This document shows positions 14,363 to 21,580 of a stretch of DNA of 22,944 nucleotides, piece after piece. The notes below the pieces were generated by a model. That model saw only the letters and a program-made list of their open reading frames with translations, made no database searches and was not told the DNA's origin. Positions within the stretch are counted from its first letter, which is position 1; every line of letters starts with the position of its first letter. Where the stretch lies: positions 1 through 22,944 of the forward strand of contig JBGVMW010000011.1 of assembly GCA_045125095.1 (NCBI GenBank), given 5' to 3'. The stretch is from JBGVMW01 sp045125095 (GTDB taxonomy: Bacteria; Bacillota; Clostridia; Lachnospirales; Lachnospiraceae). Both the position numbers and the translations under genes were made by a program.

Positions 14363-15421
14363 ATGAATGAAGATAAGAAAAAAGCATTAGACGCGGCATT
14401 ATCACAGATTGAGAGACAGTACGGAAAAGGTACGATAATGAAGCTTGGAGAACAGGGAGCTCACATGAATGTGGAGACAATTCCAACAGGTTCATTAAGC
14501 CTTGATATTGCATTAGGTATGGGTGGTATTCCTCGTGGTCGAATTATTGAGGTATATGGACCAGAATCCAGTGGTAAAACAACAGTTTCTCTTCATATGG
14601 TTGCAGAAGTGCAGAAACGTGGTGGTATTGCAGGATTTATTGATGCGGAGCATGCGTTGGATCCGGCTTATGCTAAGAAGATCGGTGTAGATATTGATAA
14701 TCTTTATATTTCGCAGCCTGACAATGGTGAGCAGGCACTGGAGATTACAGAGACTATGGTGCGCTCCGGAGCAGTTGATATTATTATCGTGGACTCTGTA
14801 GCTGCATTAGTACCTAAGGCAGAGATTGATGGTGAGATGGGAGATGCTCATGTTGGACTCCAGGCAAGATTGATGTCACAGGCACTTCGTAAGCTCACTG
14901 CTGTTATCAGCAAGTCTAATTGTATTGTCATTTTTATTAATCAGCTTCGTGAGAAGGTTGGTGTTATGTTTGGTAACCCGGAGACTACCACAGGTGGACG
15001 TGCATTAAAGTTCTATTCTTCTATTCGTTTAGATGTCAGAAGAATAGAATCTTTAAAGCAGGGTGGTGAAGTGGTAGGTAACCGTACACGTATTAAAGTA
15101 GTAAAGAATAAGATTGCACCTCCATTTAGGGAAGCTGAATTTGATATTATGTTTGGCGAAGGCATTTCAAGAGCTGGTGATATTTTAGATTTAGCGGCTA
15201 ACTGTAATGTAGTACAAAAAAGTGGTGCATGGTATGCTTACAATGGTAACAAGATTGGTCAGGGGCGCGAGAATGCCAAACAGTATTTGAGAGAGCATGA
15301 AGCTGAGATGATGGAGATTGAGGAACAGGTTAGAAAGCATTATGTATTGGATGAACAGCCGGAAGAGGAAGCAGTTTCTACACCAGTGGCTGAAGAAGTA
15401 GATGTGAATGAGGAAGAATAG
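14363..15421 (+). CDS. recA: Recombinase RecA
   Basis: ATP-dependent strand-exchange protein for homologous recombination and co-protease activating LexA self-cleavage. The 352-residue product has Walker A GPESSGKT (66-73), DAEHALDPAYA, the Walker B stretch DIIIVDSVAALVPKAE, the DNA-binding loops around GLQARLMSQALRK and VGVMFGNPETTTGGRALKFYSS, and the usual acidic C-terminal tail. AAGGAGAG just upstream supports the ATG at 14363. Two LexA boxes in the leader indicate SOS autoregulation. recX follows after 8 bp and is likely co-transcribed. Confidence 0.98.
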   Translation: MNEDKKKALDAALSQIERQYGKGTIMKLGEQGAHMNVETIPTGSLSLDIALGMGGIPRGRIIEVYGPESSGKTTVSLHMVAEVQKRGGIAGFIDAEHALDPAYAKKIGVDIDNLYISQPDNGEQALEITETMVRSGAVDIIIVDSVAALVPKAEIDGEMGDAHVGLQARLMSQALRKLTAVISKSNCIVIFINQLREKVGVMFGNPETTTGGRALKFYSSIRLDVRRIESLKQGGEVVGNRTRIKVVKNKIAPPFREAEFDIMFGEGISRAGDILDLAANCNVVQKSGAWYAYNGNKIGQGRENAKQYLREHEAEMMEIEEQVRKHYVLDEQPEEEAVSTPVAEEVDVNEEE

Positions 15422-15429
15422 GGAGTAAT

Positions 15430-16023
15430 ATGGTAGTCCTTGAGATAATAGAGGCTTCCAAAGGCAGATATCGTCTTCGCTTAGATAGTGGAGACGATAT
15501 TGTTTTATATAAAGGAGAAGTCAAAAAGTGGAATATACAGGTCGGAAGTGAAATCTCACCAGAAATGTACGGCTCTATTGTGGAGGAAGTATTGCGTCCG
15601 AGATGTAGAAAGCGTGCATTGCATCTGTTGGAAAAACAGGAGCGAACAGCACATCAGCTATTGCAGAAATTAAGAGAAGGTGGATATCCGGAAGTGTTAG
15701 CAAAAGATGCGGTATCTTATTGTGAGGGATATGGATATATAAATGATCAGTCTTATGCAGAGCGGTATGTAAGAACGTACCAGGCAACAAAGAGTAATTT
15801 GCAGCTTCGAAATGCATTGTATCAAAAGGGAATTAAAGGGGAACTGGTGGAGCGTGCATTGCAGGAACGGGAGTATGAAGAAGCAGATATGATAAAGAGA
15901 CTCCTTCAAAAAAGAGGCTATCAGCCAGAACAGGCAGACAGAAAAGAACAGCAGAAAACATACCAGTATCTTATGCGGAGAGGCTTTTCTTCTTCTGATA
16001 TCCGAAGTGCCATGCATTTGTAG
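15430..16023 (+). CDS. recX: Regulatory protein RecX
   Basis: Binds RecA filaments and modulates their activity. The 197-residue product has the basic, helix-repeat RecX plan: RPRCRKRALHLLEKQERTAHQLLQKL (first three-helix unit), the hallmark GYINDQSYAERYVR, then further units ending RRGFSSSDIRSAM. The first ~50 residues form a beta-rich extension seen in clostridial RecX. GGGAG at 15421-15425 precedes the ATG at 15430. The insertion sequence begins 3 bp after its TAG stop, so the gene is intact but its natural downstream neighbour is lost from the window. Confidence 0.92.
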   Translation: MVVLEIIEASKGRYRLRLDSGDDIVLYKGEVKKWNIQVGSEISPEMYGSIVEEVLRPRCRKRALHLLEKQERTAHQLLQKLREGGYPEVLAKDAVSYCEGYGYINDQSYAERYVRTYQATKSNLQLRNALYQKGIKGELVERALQEREYEEADMIKRLLQKRGYQPEQADRKEQQKTYQYLMRRGFSSSDIRSAMHL

Positions 16024-16085
16024 CTAGTAACAGTTCAGCCTTGTCCTAGTCAAAAGAGAGAAATTTAAAAATTTTTTCACAAGTT

Positions 16086-16146
16086 TTATCCACACAAAAA
16101 CGTATGATTTTACAGATTTGTATGCACTTTGTTTTTGTGTGGATAA
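16086..16146. repeat. Inverted repeat of two perfect DnaA boxes inside the IS leader
   Basis: TTATCCACACAAAAAC (16086-16101) is exactly mirrored at 16131-16146. Each arm contains the consensus DnaA box TTATCCACA (16086-16094 and, inverted, 16138-16146). The loop is 29 bases. Downstream is CTTTTTT (16147-16153), so on RNA it also resembles a bidirectional terminator that could shield the transposase from outside transcription. AT-rich DNA (16060-16079) lies to its left. Sequence identity to the boxes is seen; DnaA binding is inference. Confidence 0.6.
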
Positions 16147-16285
16147 CTTTTTTACAAACTATCTGTTCCAGCCTACTTTTTCATGTTTGGTGAGACTGGT
16201 TTTCCACATATTCTGTTGATTTACAGAAAGTAATACACCGTCATTTTGACGAATCTCTTTTTAGGCATATTTTTCTTTTTTGTCT

Positions 16286-16314
16286 GTTTCTGATAAACTA
16301 TGTTTATCAGAAAC
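16286..16314 (+). repeat. 13-bp perfect stem-loop upstream of the transposase ribosome site
   Basis: GTTTCTGATAAAC (16286-16298) and GTTTATCAGAAAC (16302-16314) pair perfectly around TAT. It ends 6 bases before AAGGAGAT, the transposase ribosome site. It could be a dyad bound by the transposase or a host protein, or an RNA element tuning transposase translation. Confidence 0.55.
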
Positions 16315-16333
16315 GAACGGAAGGAGATGCCCC

Positions 16334-17797
16334 ATGGGAAGAAAAAGCAATTATGAAAATGGAATGTATCAACAGCTCATGGAAATCATGGGGCGTTTAG
16401 ATACTGTAGAAAAAGAATCCGCACAAAAAATTGATACACTTAATAAGCGAATCGATACCCTTGAAAATGAAAATCTTGCTTTAAAGAAGGAAAATCAGTT
16501 GTTGAAGGATGATAATGCCCGTCTGAAAAGCATCATCAATAACGACAGTTCCAACACATCCCTTCCGCCTTCTACCGACCCAAAAGGTGGGAAACCTGCG
16601 AATTCTTACAATGGAAGAAAGAAAACCGGACGTAAGGCAGGCGGTCAAAAAGGACATAAAGGAACCACGCTCACAAAAGCTGAAATAGAAGAAAAAATAG
16701 CTTCTGGTAAATGCAGACATAAAGTGAAAACAATTGGTAATGCATCCGGTCAGAAATATGTTACAAAATATGTGGTGGACCTAGTGACAGAACCGGTAAT
16801 TACAGAAATTCGTATCTATGCAGATGAAGATGGAGTCTTACGCATTCCTGCAGAATACCGCAGTGATGTTACCTACGGCGCAAACGTAAAAGCACTGGCT
16901 GTATCCCTGTATAGCGAAGGGGTTATGTCAAATGACAGGATAGCATCTTTTTTAAACGCAGCAGGTAACGGAGAACTTGATTTGTCAGAAGGCAGTATCT
17001 ACGGATTTTGCAGGAAACTGGCGCAGGCTTCAGAGACAAGCATTTCAAATCTTGAAACAGAAATGCTGAATCAGGAGATTGTTGCAACGGATGCAACAAC
17101 AGTAACTGTTAATGGGAAGCAGAATTATATACGAAATTTCAGTATAATAAACAGCGTGGTCTATCATGCCATGGACAGTAAATCCATAAAAGCACTGAGA
17201 GAGATTGATTTTCTGAAACGCTATACCGGAACGCTTCTTCATGATCACGAGACAGCTTTGTATCATTTTGGAACCGAACATGCTGAATGCAATGTTCACA
17301 TTATCCGTTATCTTCGCAAAAACACGGAAGAGACAGGAAATAAGTGGTCAGATGACATGATTACGCTCTTATGCGAAATAAACAAAAAGCGAAAATCATT
17401 ACTGGAACAGGGCGTATGTTCATTTTCTGTTGAGACGCTGACAAAGTATGAAACAGATTATTTTTCACTTTTAGTAAAAGGCAGGAAAGAGAATAAAACA
17501 ACCAAGCATAAATACGCCAAAAAGGATGAACAGACACTGATTAACCGGATGGAAAAGTATAGTCATAATCATCTTTTATTTCTGCATAATTTTTCAGTTC
17601 CTTTTGATGATAACATTTCAGAGAGGGACTTGCGCAAAGCCAAAAACAGGCAGAAAATGGCCGGTGGCTTTCGTAAAGAAAGTGGCAATAAGATGTACTG
17701 TTCTATCATGACAGTCATAGAAACCCTTAAGAAAAGAAATATGGGGATTATCGAAAATCTAAAGAAGTTATTTATGGGCACACCGGCTATATTTTAG
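16334..17797 (+). CDS. IS66-family transposase
   Basis: Cuts and joins the element ends. The 487-residue product has an N-terminal leucine-zipper-like coiled coil (about 20-68), the linker SSNTSLPPSTDPKGGK and the GRKAGGQKGHKG motif typical of IS66, then a DDE core: Asp253 in VATDATT, Asp304 in LLHDHETALYHFG and Glu430 in DDNISERDLRKAKNRQK. The HAECNVHIIRYLR block after the second Asp is also family-typical. AAGGAGAT selects the ATG at 16334; an in-frame TTG at 16280 would extend it across the leader hairpin. All three acidic residues and both ends are intact, so the element may be active. Confidence 0.93.
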   Translation: MGRKSNYENGMYQQLMEIMGRLDTVEKESAQKIDTLNKRIDTLENENLALKKENQLLKDDNARLKSIINNDSSNTSLPPSTDPKGGKPANSYNGRKKTGRKAGGQKGHKGTTLTKAEIEEKIASGKCRHKVKTIGNASGQKYVTKYVVDLVTEPVITEIRIYADEDGVLRIPAEYRSDVTYGANVKALAVSLYSEGVMSNDRIASFLNAAGNGELDLSEGSIYGFCRKLAQASETSISNLETEMLNQEIVATDATTVTVNGKQNYIRNFSIINSVVYHAMDSKSIKALREIDFLKRYTGTLLHDHETALYHFGTEHAECNVHIIRYLRKNTEETGNKWSDDMITLLCEINKKRKSLLEQGVCSFSVETLTKYETDYFSLLVKGRKENKTTKHKYAKKDEQTLINRMEKYSHNHLLFLHNFSVPFDDNISERDLRKAKNRQKMAGGFRKESGNKMYCSIMTVIETLKKRNMGIIENLKKLFMGTPAIF

Positions 17798-17804
17798 CCG
17801 GTGT
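17780..17804. terminator. Stem-loop at the 3' end of the transposase gene
   Basis: ACACCGGCT (17780-17788) pairs with AGCCGGTGT (17796-17804); the stop codon lies within the structure. GGG (17776-17778) and CCC (17809-17811) could extend it. There is no U tract, so it is a 3'-end stabiliser or weak terminator. Confidence 0.45.
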
Positions 17805-17841
17805 AATACCCGTTGGATAAATTACAAGGCTGAACTGTTAC

Positions 17842-17877
17842 AAAAAAGGACGAGCAATAAACTGCCCATCCTTTTTT
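17842..17877 (-). terminator. Intrinsic terminator of the hydrolase gene (minus strand)
   Basis: On the minus strand AAAAAAGGA (17877-17869) pairs with TCCTTTTTT (17850-17842), with an inner GCA/TGC extension and a six-base loop. The T6 run ends exactly at the right end of the insertion sequence. It lies 15 bp past the hydrolase stop codon. Confidence 0.75.
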
Positions 17878-17891
17878 CGGTAACTATATTC

Positions 17892-18431
17892 TTAAATTAA
17901 ATCGGTAACCATCTTTAAGATTTCATAATTCCGGTTAAAATCTGTTGGATGCTCCAAACGGTGTCCAACCTCTGGAACTGTAAGGCACAGAACACCTTCT
18001 TTTTCGCAGATTTCCTGCAAAGCCTGCGCGTCGGTAAAGTAATCATTTACACCAATCACAGTAGCAATCACAGAATCGTCTCCCTTTATGTACGGAAACG
18101 TCTCCGGCAATGGTGTCAGAAACAGTTGCTTTACCTTTAATGAACAGGTATCTGCCAGCCATCCGGCAACATAGGTACCAAAGCTTTTAGAAACAAATAC
18201 GACTTCTTCATATTCTTCAAATGGTATCTTTTCTGCCTGCTCTAACACTTGCGCCTTTACCTGATTCAACGCATCCTCCGCCTGAAATTTATTTTTATCT
18301 ACTTCGTATAAAATATCAATTCTATCATATCTCATACTTGCGTATTTCAAACCACAATAATACAAAAACGGCTTATCAATACTATAATTTACACCCGGAA
18401 AAATTACTACTAATTTCCTTTTTTTATCCAT
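17892..18431 (-). CDS. Small alpha/beta-hydrolase-fold protein of unknown substrate
   Basis: The 179-residue product begins MDKKRKLVVIFPGVNYSIDKP, a first strand and oxyanion-type loop. It continues with the nucleophile elbow VSKSFGTY (Ser83), GVNDYFTD with candidate acid Asp130 and VGHRLEH with candidate His157, a complete Ser-Asp-His set. The elbow reads S-K-S-F-G in place of GxSxG. It is short for the fold, with little or no cap domain, so I assign no substrate. AGGGAGGT five bases upstream selects this start. An in-frame TTG at 18452 lies before that site. It has its own promoter and terminator and lies after the transporter operon on the same strand. Confidence 0.7.
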   Translation of the reverse strand: MDKKRKLVVIFPGVNYSIDKPFLYYCGLKYASMRYDRIDILYEVDKNKFQAEDALNQVKAQVLEQAEKIPFEEYEEVVFVSKSFGTYVAGWLADTCSLKVKQLFLTPLPETFPYIKGDDSVIATVIGVNDYFTDAQALQEICEKEGVLCLTVPEVGHRLEHPTDFNRNYEILKMVTDLI

Positions 18432-18450
18432 TCTGTACCTCCCTAGCCTC

Positions 18451-18479
18451 AAACAGTTATGGTTCTATTATAACTGTTT
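18451..18479. promoter_or_regulatory. Dyad symmetry overlapping the hydrolase -10
   Basis: AAACAGTTAT (18451-18460) is exactly mirrored by ATAACTGTTT (18470-18479), a 10-bp inverted repeat with a 9-bp centre. It covers the -10 and the expected start site, so it is a candidate operator for a repressor not found in the window. Confidence 0.5.
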
Positions 18480-18495
18480 TTCAGCACAGGAACAA
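18467..18495 (-). promoter_or_regulatory. Promoter of the hydrolase gene (minus strand)
   Basis: Read on the minus strand, TTGTTC (18495-18490), a 17-bp spacer and a consensus TATAAT (18472-18467) lie about 35 bp before the start codon. The -10 is perfect and the -35 matches at 3 of 6. Confidence 0.55.
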
Positions 18496-18504
18496 CTATA
18501 ATTT

Positions 18505-18524
18505 ACTCTTTTCAAGAGTTTTTT
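18505..18524. terminator. Small stem-loop after the ATPase gene
   Basis: ACTCTT (18505-18510) pairs with AAGAGT (18514-18519) around TTC, followed on the plus strand by T6. For minus-strand transcripts leaving the ATPase gene (stop at 18529) it gives an A tract then a short stem with a poor U tail, so termination there is probably incomplete. Confidence 0.4.
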
Positions 18525-18528
18525 GTGA

Positions 18529-19326
18529 TTAATTCCCCACAGCTATCGATAGCGGTAATACACAGGTATATTTTTTCTCGCTATGATAAAAATCCTGAAT
18601 TTTAACATTTACACCAAAGGCTTTTTCTAAATGACTTTCTGCGATTGTCTCCTCTGCAGCTCCGAACACACTGCTTCCATCCCTATTTAATAGTAACGCC
18701 TTATTAGAGATAGAAATGGCATGTTCCGGATAATGCGTGTTCACAATTGAGGAAATTCCTTCCTCCTCACATAAACTTTTGACTGTTTCTAAAACAATCA
18801 ACTGATTCTTAAAATCTAAGTTTGATTCCGGTTCATCTAAAATTAAAAGCTTTGGTTCTGCGGCCAAAGCTCTGGCAATCAATACCATCTGCAATTCTCC
18901 ACCACTGATTTTGCTACACAGCTTACCCTTCAAATAGTCAATGCCAATGCGTTTCATACATTGCTCTGCGATGTCTTTGTCCTGCTTACCAGGCTGCTCT
19001 AACATTTTTAAATGACTGTTTCTGCCCAACAGAACCATTTCATCTACCGTATACGAAAACGTAGAAAGCTTTGCCTGCGGAACGTACCCAATGTTATGCC
19101 AGACCTCTCTATGCTTCATCTTTTTTATATTTTTCCCATCAATCAACGATTGTCCGCTATGCCACTGCAACAAACCTAATGTGCATTTTAACAAGGTAGT
19201 TTTTCCTACACCGTTTGAGCCAAGAACAGAAAGAATTTCCTTTTCTCCTACTTGAAAATTAATATCATTCAATACCTTTCGTCCGCCCGGATATTGAAAA
19301 CAGCCATCTTTTACTTCAAAAATCAT
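18529..19326 (-). CDS. ABC transporter ATP-binding protein, FecE/BtuD type
   Basis: Powers uptake through the FecCD permease at the cytoplasmic face. The 265-residue product has Walker A GSNGVGKT (36-43), Q-loop YVPQ (Gln84), signature ISGGE (140-144), Walker B LLILDEP (160-166), the D-loop SNLD and the switch His in VNTHYPEHA, in the order of iron-chelate importer ATPases. Its ATG overlaps the permease stop by four bases (ATGA), so the two are translationally coupled. The ~50-residue C-terminal tail is not a recognised domain. The substrate is not determined by this subunit. Confidence 0.92.
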   Translation of the reverse strand: MIFEVKDGCFQYPGGRKVLNDINFQVGEKEILSVLGSNGVGKTTLLKCTLGLLQWHSGQSLIDGKNIKKMKHREVWHNIGYVPQAKLSTFSYTVDEMVLLGRNSHLKMLEQPGKQDKDIAEQCMKRIGIDYLKGKLCSKISGGELQMVLIARALAAEPKLLILDEPESNLDFKNQLIVLETVKSLCEEEGISSIVNTHYPEHAISISNKALLLNRDGSSVFGAAEETIAESHLEKAFGVNVKIQDFYHSEKKYTCVLPLSIAVGN

Positions 19327-20339
19327 CCGCGTATTCCTCCTGTCTTTCTCAATAAAATAATAAAAAATGGTGCACCAATTACCGCTGTCAGTATGGAAAT
19401 CGGTATTTCTGCTGCTGTTGCACTTCTGGCAATGGTATCAATCACTACCATAAAGATTGCACCCAATCCAATGCTTGCAGGTATAACACTTTTATTATTG
19501 TTGCCGAACAGCATACGGGAAATATGTGGTATCAATAAACCAACCCAACCAATCTTTCCACACATGGAGACTACCGAAGCAGTAATCATCGTTGCTGCCA
19601 TAATAATGAGAACACGAATCAGCTTAACATTTACACCTAATGATTTTGCTTCGTCTTCATGAAGGGAAAGACTGTTCATTTTCCAACGAAGCAAAAAGAT
19701 TACAACAATTCCTATCAGAATAAACGGCGTTCCCAATGCCAGATCATCAAAACCAATACCAGCCATACTTCCCATCAACCAGAATGTAATCTGTGGAAGC
19801 GTATCCTGCGGATCTGCTGTGTATTTGATAAGGGATACCATGGCTTCAAACAGAGAACTTACTACCATACCAGACAAAATAATCATAATCATGGAAGTTT
19901 CTCCTTTTATCTTGCCGATGGAATACACAAGGATTACGCAGGCGATTCCTAAAAGGAACGCACAAGTCTGAATTCCAAATGAACCAAATCCTAACATAAT
20001 TCCAAGTGTTGCTCCAAAAGAAGCACCCGTGGCAACTCCCAATGTGTCAGGAGTCGCCAACGGATTGGAAAAAAGACTTTGAAATGTAGCTCCGGAAACA
20101 GCCAGACCGCTTCCTGCTAATACGGCTATCAGTACTCTGGGAAGTCTGATAGAGTATATTACTGTTTTTACATTTTCATCTACCTCTCCCATCGCCATTC
20201 CTTCCGGAAGAAGTGCATTGATAATCTGTCCTATACTAATATTATACCTTCCAACCCCCATTGCCACCAGCATACAAATCAATAGCATGACACCAATGCC
20301 GATAGCCAGAACACTGCTTTTTACATAACTTTTTTTCAT
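19323..20339 (-). CDS. FecCD-family ABC transporter permease
   Basis: Membrane subunit of an importer for iron chelates, heme or cobalamin. The 338-residue product is strongly hydrophobic, with a first segment at about 9-29 and roughly nine to ten segments overall. It carries family motifs RLPRVLIAVLAGSGLAVSGA, LFSNPLATPDTLGVATGASFGA and GKIGWVGLLIPHISRML (the loop that contacts the ATPase). One permease gene implies a homodimer. GGAGAAG precedes the ATG, 17 bp after the binding-protein gene, and the end overlaps the ATPase start. Confidence 0.93.
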   Translation of the reverse strand: MKKSYVKSSVLAIGIGVMLLICMLVAMGVGRYNISIGQIINALLPEGMAMGEVDENVKTVIYSIRLPRVLIAVLAGSGLAVSGATFQSLFSNPLATPDTLGVATGASFGATLGIMLGFGSFGIQTCAFLLGIACVILVYSIGKIKGETSMIMIILSGMVVSSLFEAMVSLIKYTADPQDTLPQITFWLMGSMAGIGFDDLALGTPFILIGIVVIFLLRWKMNSLSLHEDEAKSLGVNVKLIRVLIIMAATMITASVVSMCGKIGWVGLLIPHISRMLFGNNNKSVIPASIGLGAIFMVVIDTIARSATAAEIPISILTAVIGAPFFIILLRKTGGIRG

Positions 20340-20356
20340 TTATCTTCTCCAATTTT

Positions 20357-21538
20357 TTATAATCCGTTTGCACCATCTCTTGCCGGATTATACATCTTCT
20401 CTATCTGTTCTTCACTCAATTCTACGTTGTAATACTCTTTAAAATATGATTTTGTTACTTCTTCGATATTAATATCTTCAAATAATTCCGGATACACGGT
20501 CTTAGCAAACCACTGTAAAGTTACCGGTGTATCTGCTCCCGGTGTAAATGTACGGTAAAGTGCTAATGGCATCTTATAAACCTGTTTATTTTTTACTGCG
20601 TTGATTGTGCTCCAGTCATCACCACTGATGGCATTGTTATACAAATCCTCTGGTTGTGTTCCTGAGAAGTTTGTAAGAATAATCACGTCAGGATTCCATT
20701 CGTATACCTGTTCCATATTAATGGTTACGCTACTACCGTCTACGATTTCCTCTGCCACATTTATCGTACCAGTTGCATCACACCAGAACTGTCCAAAGAA
20801 ATTCGGTCCGGATGTAATCATAGCTTCTTCATCATACTGGAATAAAATCAACACTTTTTTTCTTTCTTCTTCCGCAATGGCAGCTACTCTTTCCTGTACC
20901 ATATCAAATGCTTCCTGGCTATATGCAGAAATTCTGTCACTTAATTCACTCTCTCCGAAAATCTGGTCGAACAAGGCAATCCACTGATCATACGTTTCTA
21001 ACACATCATACTCCCAGTTACTTGTAGAAACCGTCACTGCAGGAATCCCTGCATCTCTTAATATCTGTGCCTGCTCTGCACCTACTCCGATTACGATATC
21101 AGGATTTAATTTCAGCAGTTCTTCCACATTCACCTCTCCACCGCTGATAAAATCTGTTTCAGCCTCTAATATGCCTGGATATAATTCACTTAACAGACCA
21201 CTTTCCGCAGCCCCCATAGAGGCTGGATGCATACCTACAATCTTATCTGTTCCACCTAAATATACAGTCAGTACAGAGGCAAGTGGTAAAATATTTCCCA
21301 CTACAACACGATTAATCTCCGTTGGAATTTCCACCTGTACACCAGCATGGTCTGTAATTATTTTTGTTGCGCTTTCACTGTCTGCGTTACCTTCTGTTGT
21401 TGCATCTGCATTACTATCTGTTGTCGTTGTTACTGTTTCTGTTGCAACAGGTGCTTTTTCCTGGTTGCTTTTGTTTCCACAACCTGCTAAACCTACCACA
21501 AGTGCAACGGTAGCTACTATTGATACTAATTTTTTCAT
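20357..21538 (-). CDS. ABC transporter substrate-binding lipoprotein (FepB/BtuF type)
   Basis: Captures the ligand outside the membrane and delivers it to the permease. The 393-residue product has a lipoprotein signal with lipobox LAGC (Cys20), a Thr/Glu/Ala-rich linker (about 30-58), then a two-lobed binding fold: ITDHAGVQVEIPTEINRVVVGN, LLKLNPDIVIGVG in lobe 1 and VYEWNPDVIILTNFSG and INAVKNKQVYKMP in lobe 2. This is the class of iron-siderophore, heme and cobalamin binding proteins with a long connecting helix. The ligand cannot be read from sequence. It starts 42 bp after the nitrogenase-like gene; GAGGAAA is its ribosome site. Confidence 0.92.
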   Translation of the reverse strand: MKKLVSIVATVALVVGLAGCGNKSNQEKAPVATETVTTTTDSNADATTEGNADSESATKIITDHAGVQVEIPTEINRVVVGNILPLASVLTVYLGGTDKIVGMHPASMGAAESGLLSELYPGILEAETDFISGGEVNVEELLKLNPDIVIGVGAEQAQILRDAGIPAVTVSTSNWEYDVLETYDQWIALFDQIFGESELSDRISAYSQEAFDMVQERVAAIAEEERKKVLILFQYDEEAMITSGPNFFGQFWCDATGTINVAEEIVDGSSVTINMEQVYEWNPDVIILTNFSGTQPEDLYNNAISGDDWSTINAVKNKQVYKMPLALYRTFTPGADTPVTLQWFAKTVYPELFEDINIEEVTKSYFKEYYNVELSEEQIEKMYNPARDGANGL

Positions 21539-21580
21539 ATTTTCCTCGCATTCTGCCGTCTTTGCGGCTTTTCTGTAGTT

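Larger units (their letters stand above)
16027..17841 (+). mobile_element. IS66-type insertion sequence, 1815 bp, single transposase gene
   Basis: Perfect 18-bp terminal inverted repeats bound the element: GTAACAGTTCAGCCTTGT at 16027-16044 and its reverse complement at 17824-17841. Ends beginning GTAA are typical of the IS66 family. One complete transposase gene lies inside, with no tnpA/tnpB accessory genes, as in the single-gene IS66 subgroup. A 307-bp leader between left end and gene holds a DnaA-box palindrome and a second hairpin. The flanking octamers (TGTAGCTA left, AAAAAAGG right) do not match, so the usual 8-bp target duplication is absent. The left end lies 3 bp after recX, and the right end abuts the terminator of the minus-strand hydrolase gene. 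Confidence 0.88.

Noticed and set aside
16060..16160. Chromosomal replication origin suggested by the DnaA boxes and AT-rich DNA
   Set aside because: Only two boxes, located inside an insertion sequence next to recX, with no dnaA or dnaN nearby.
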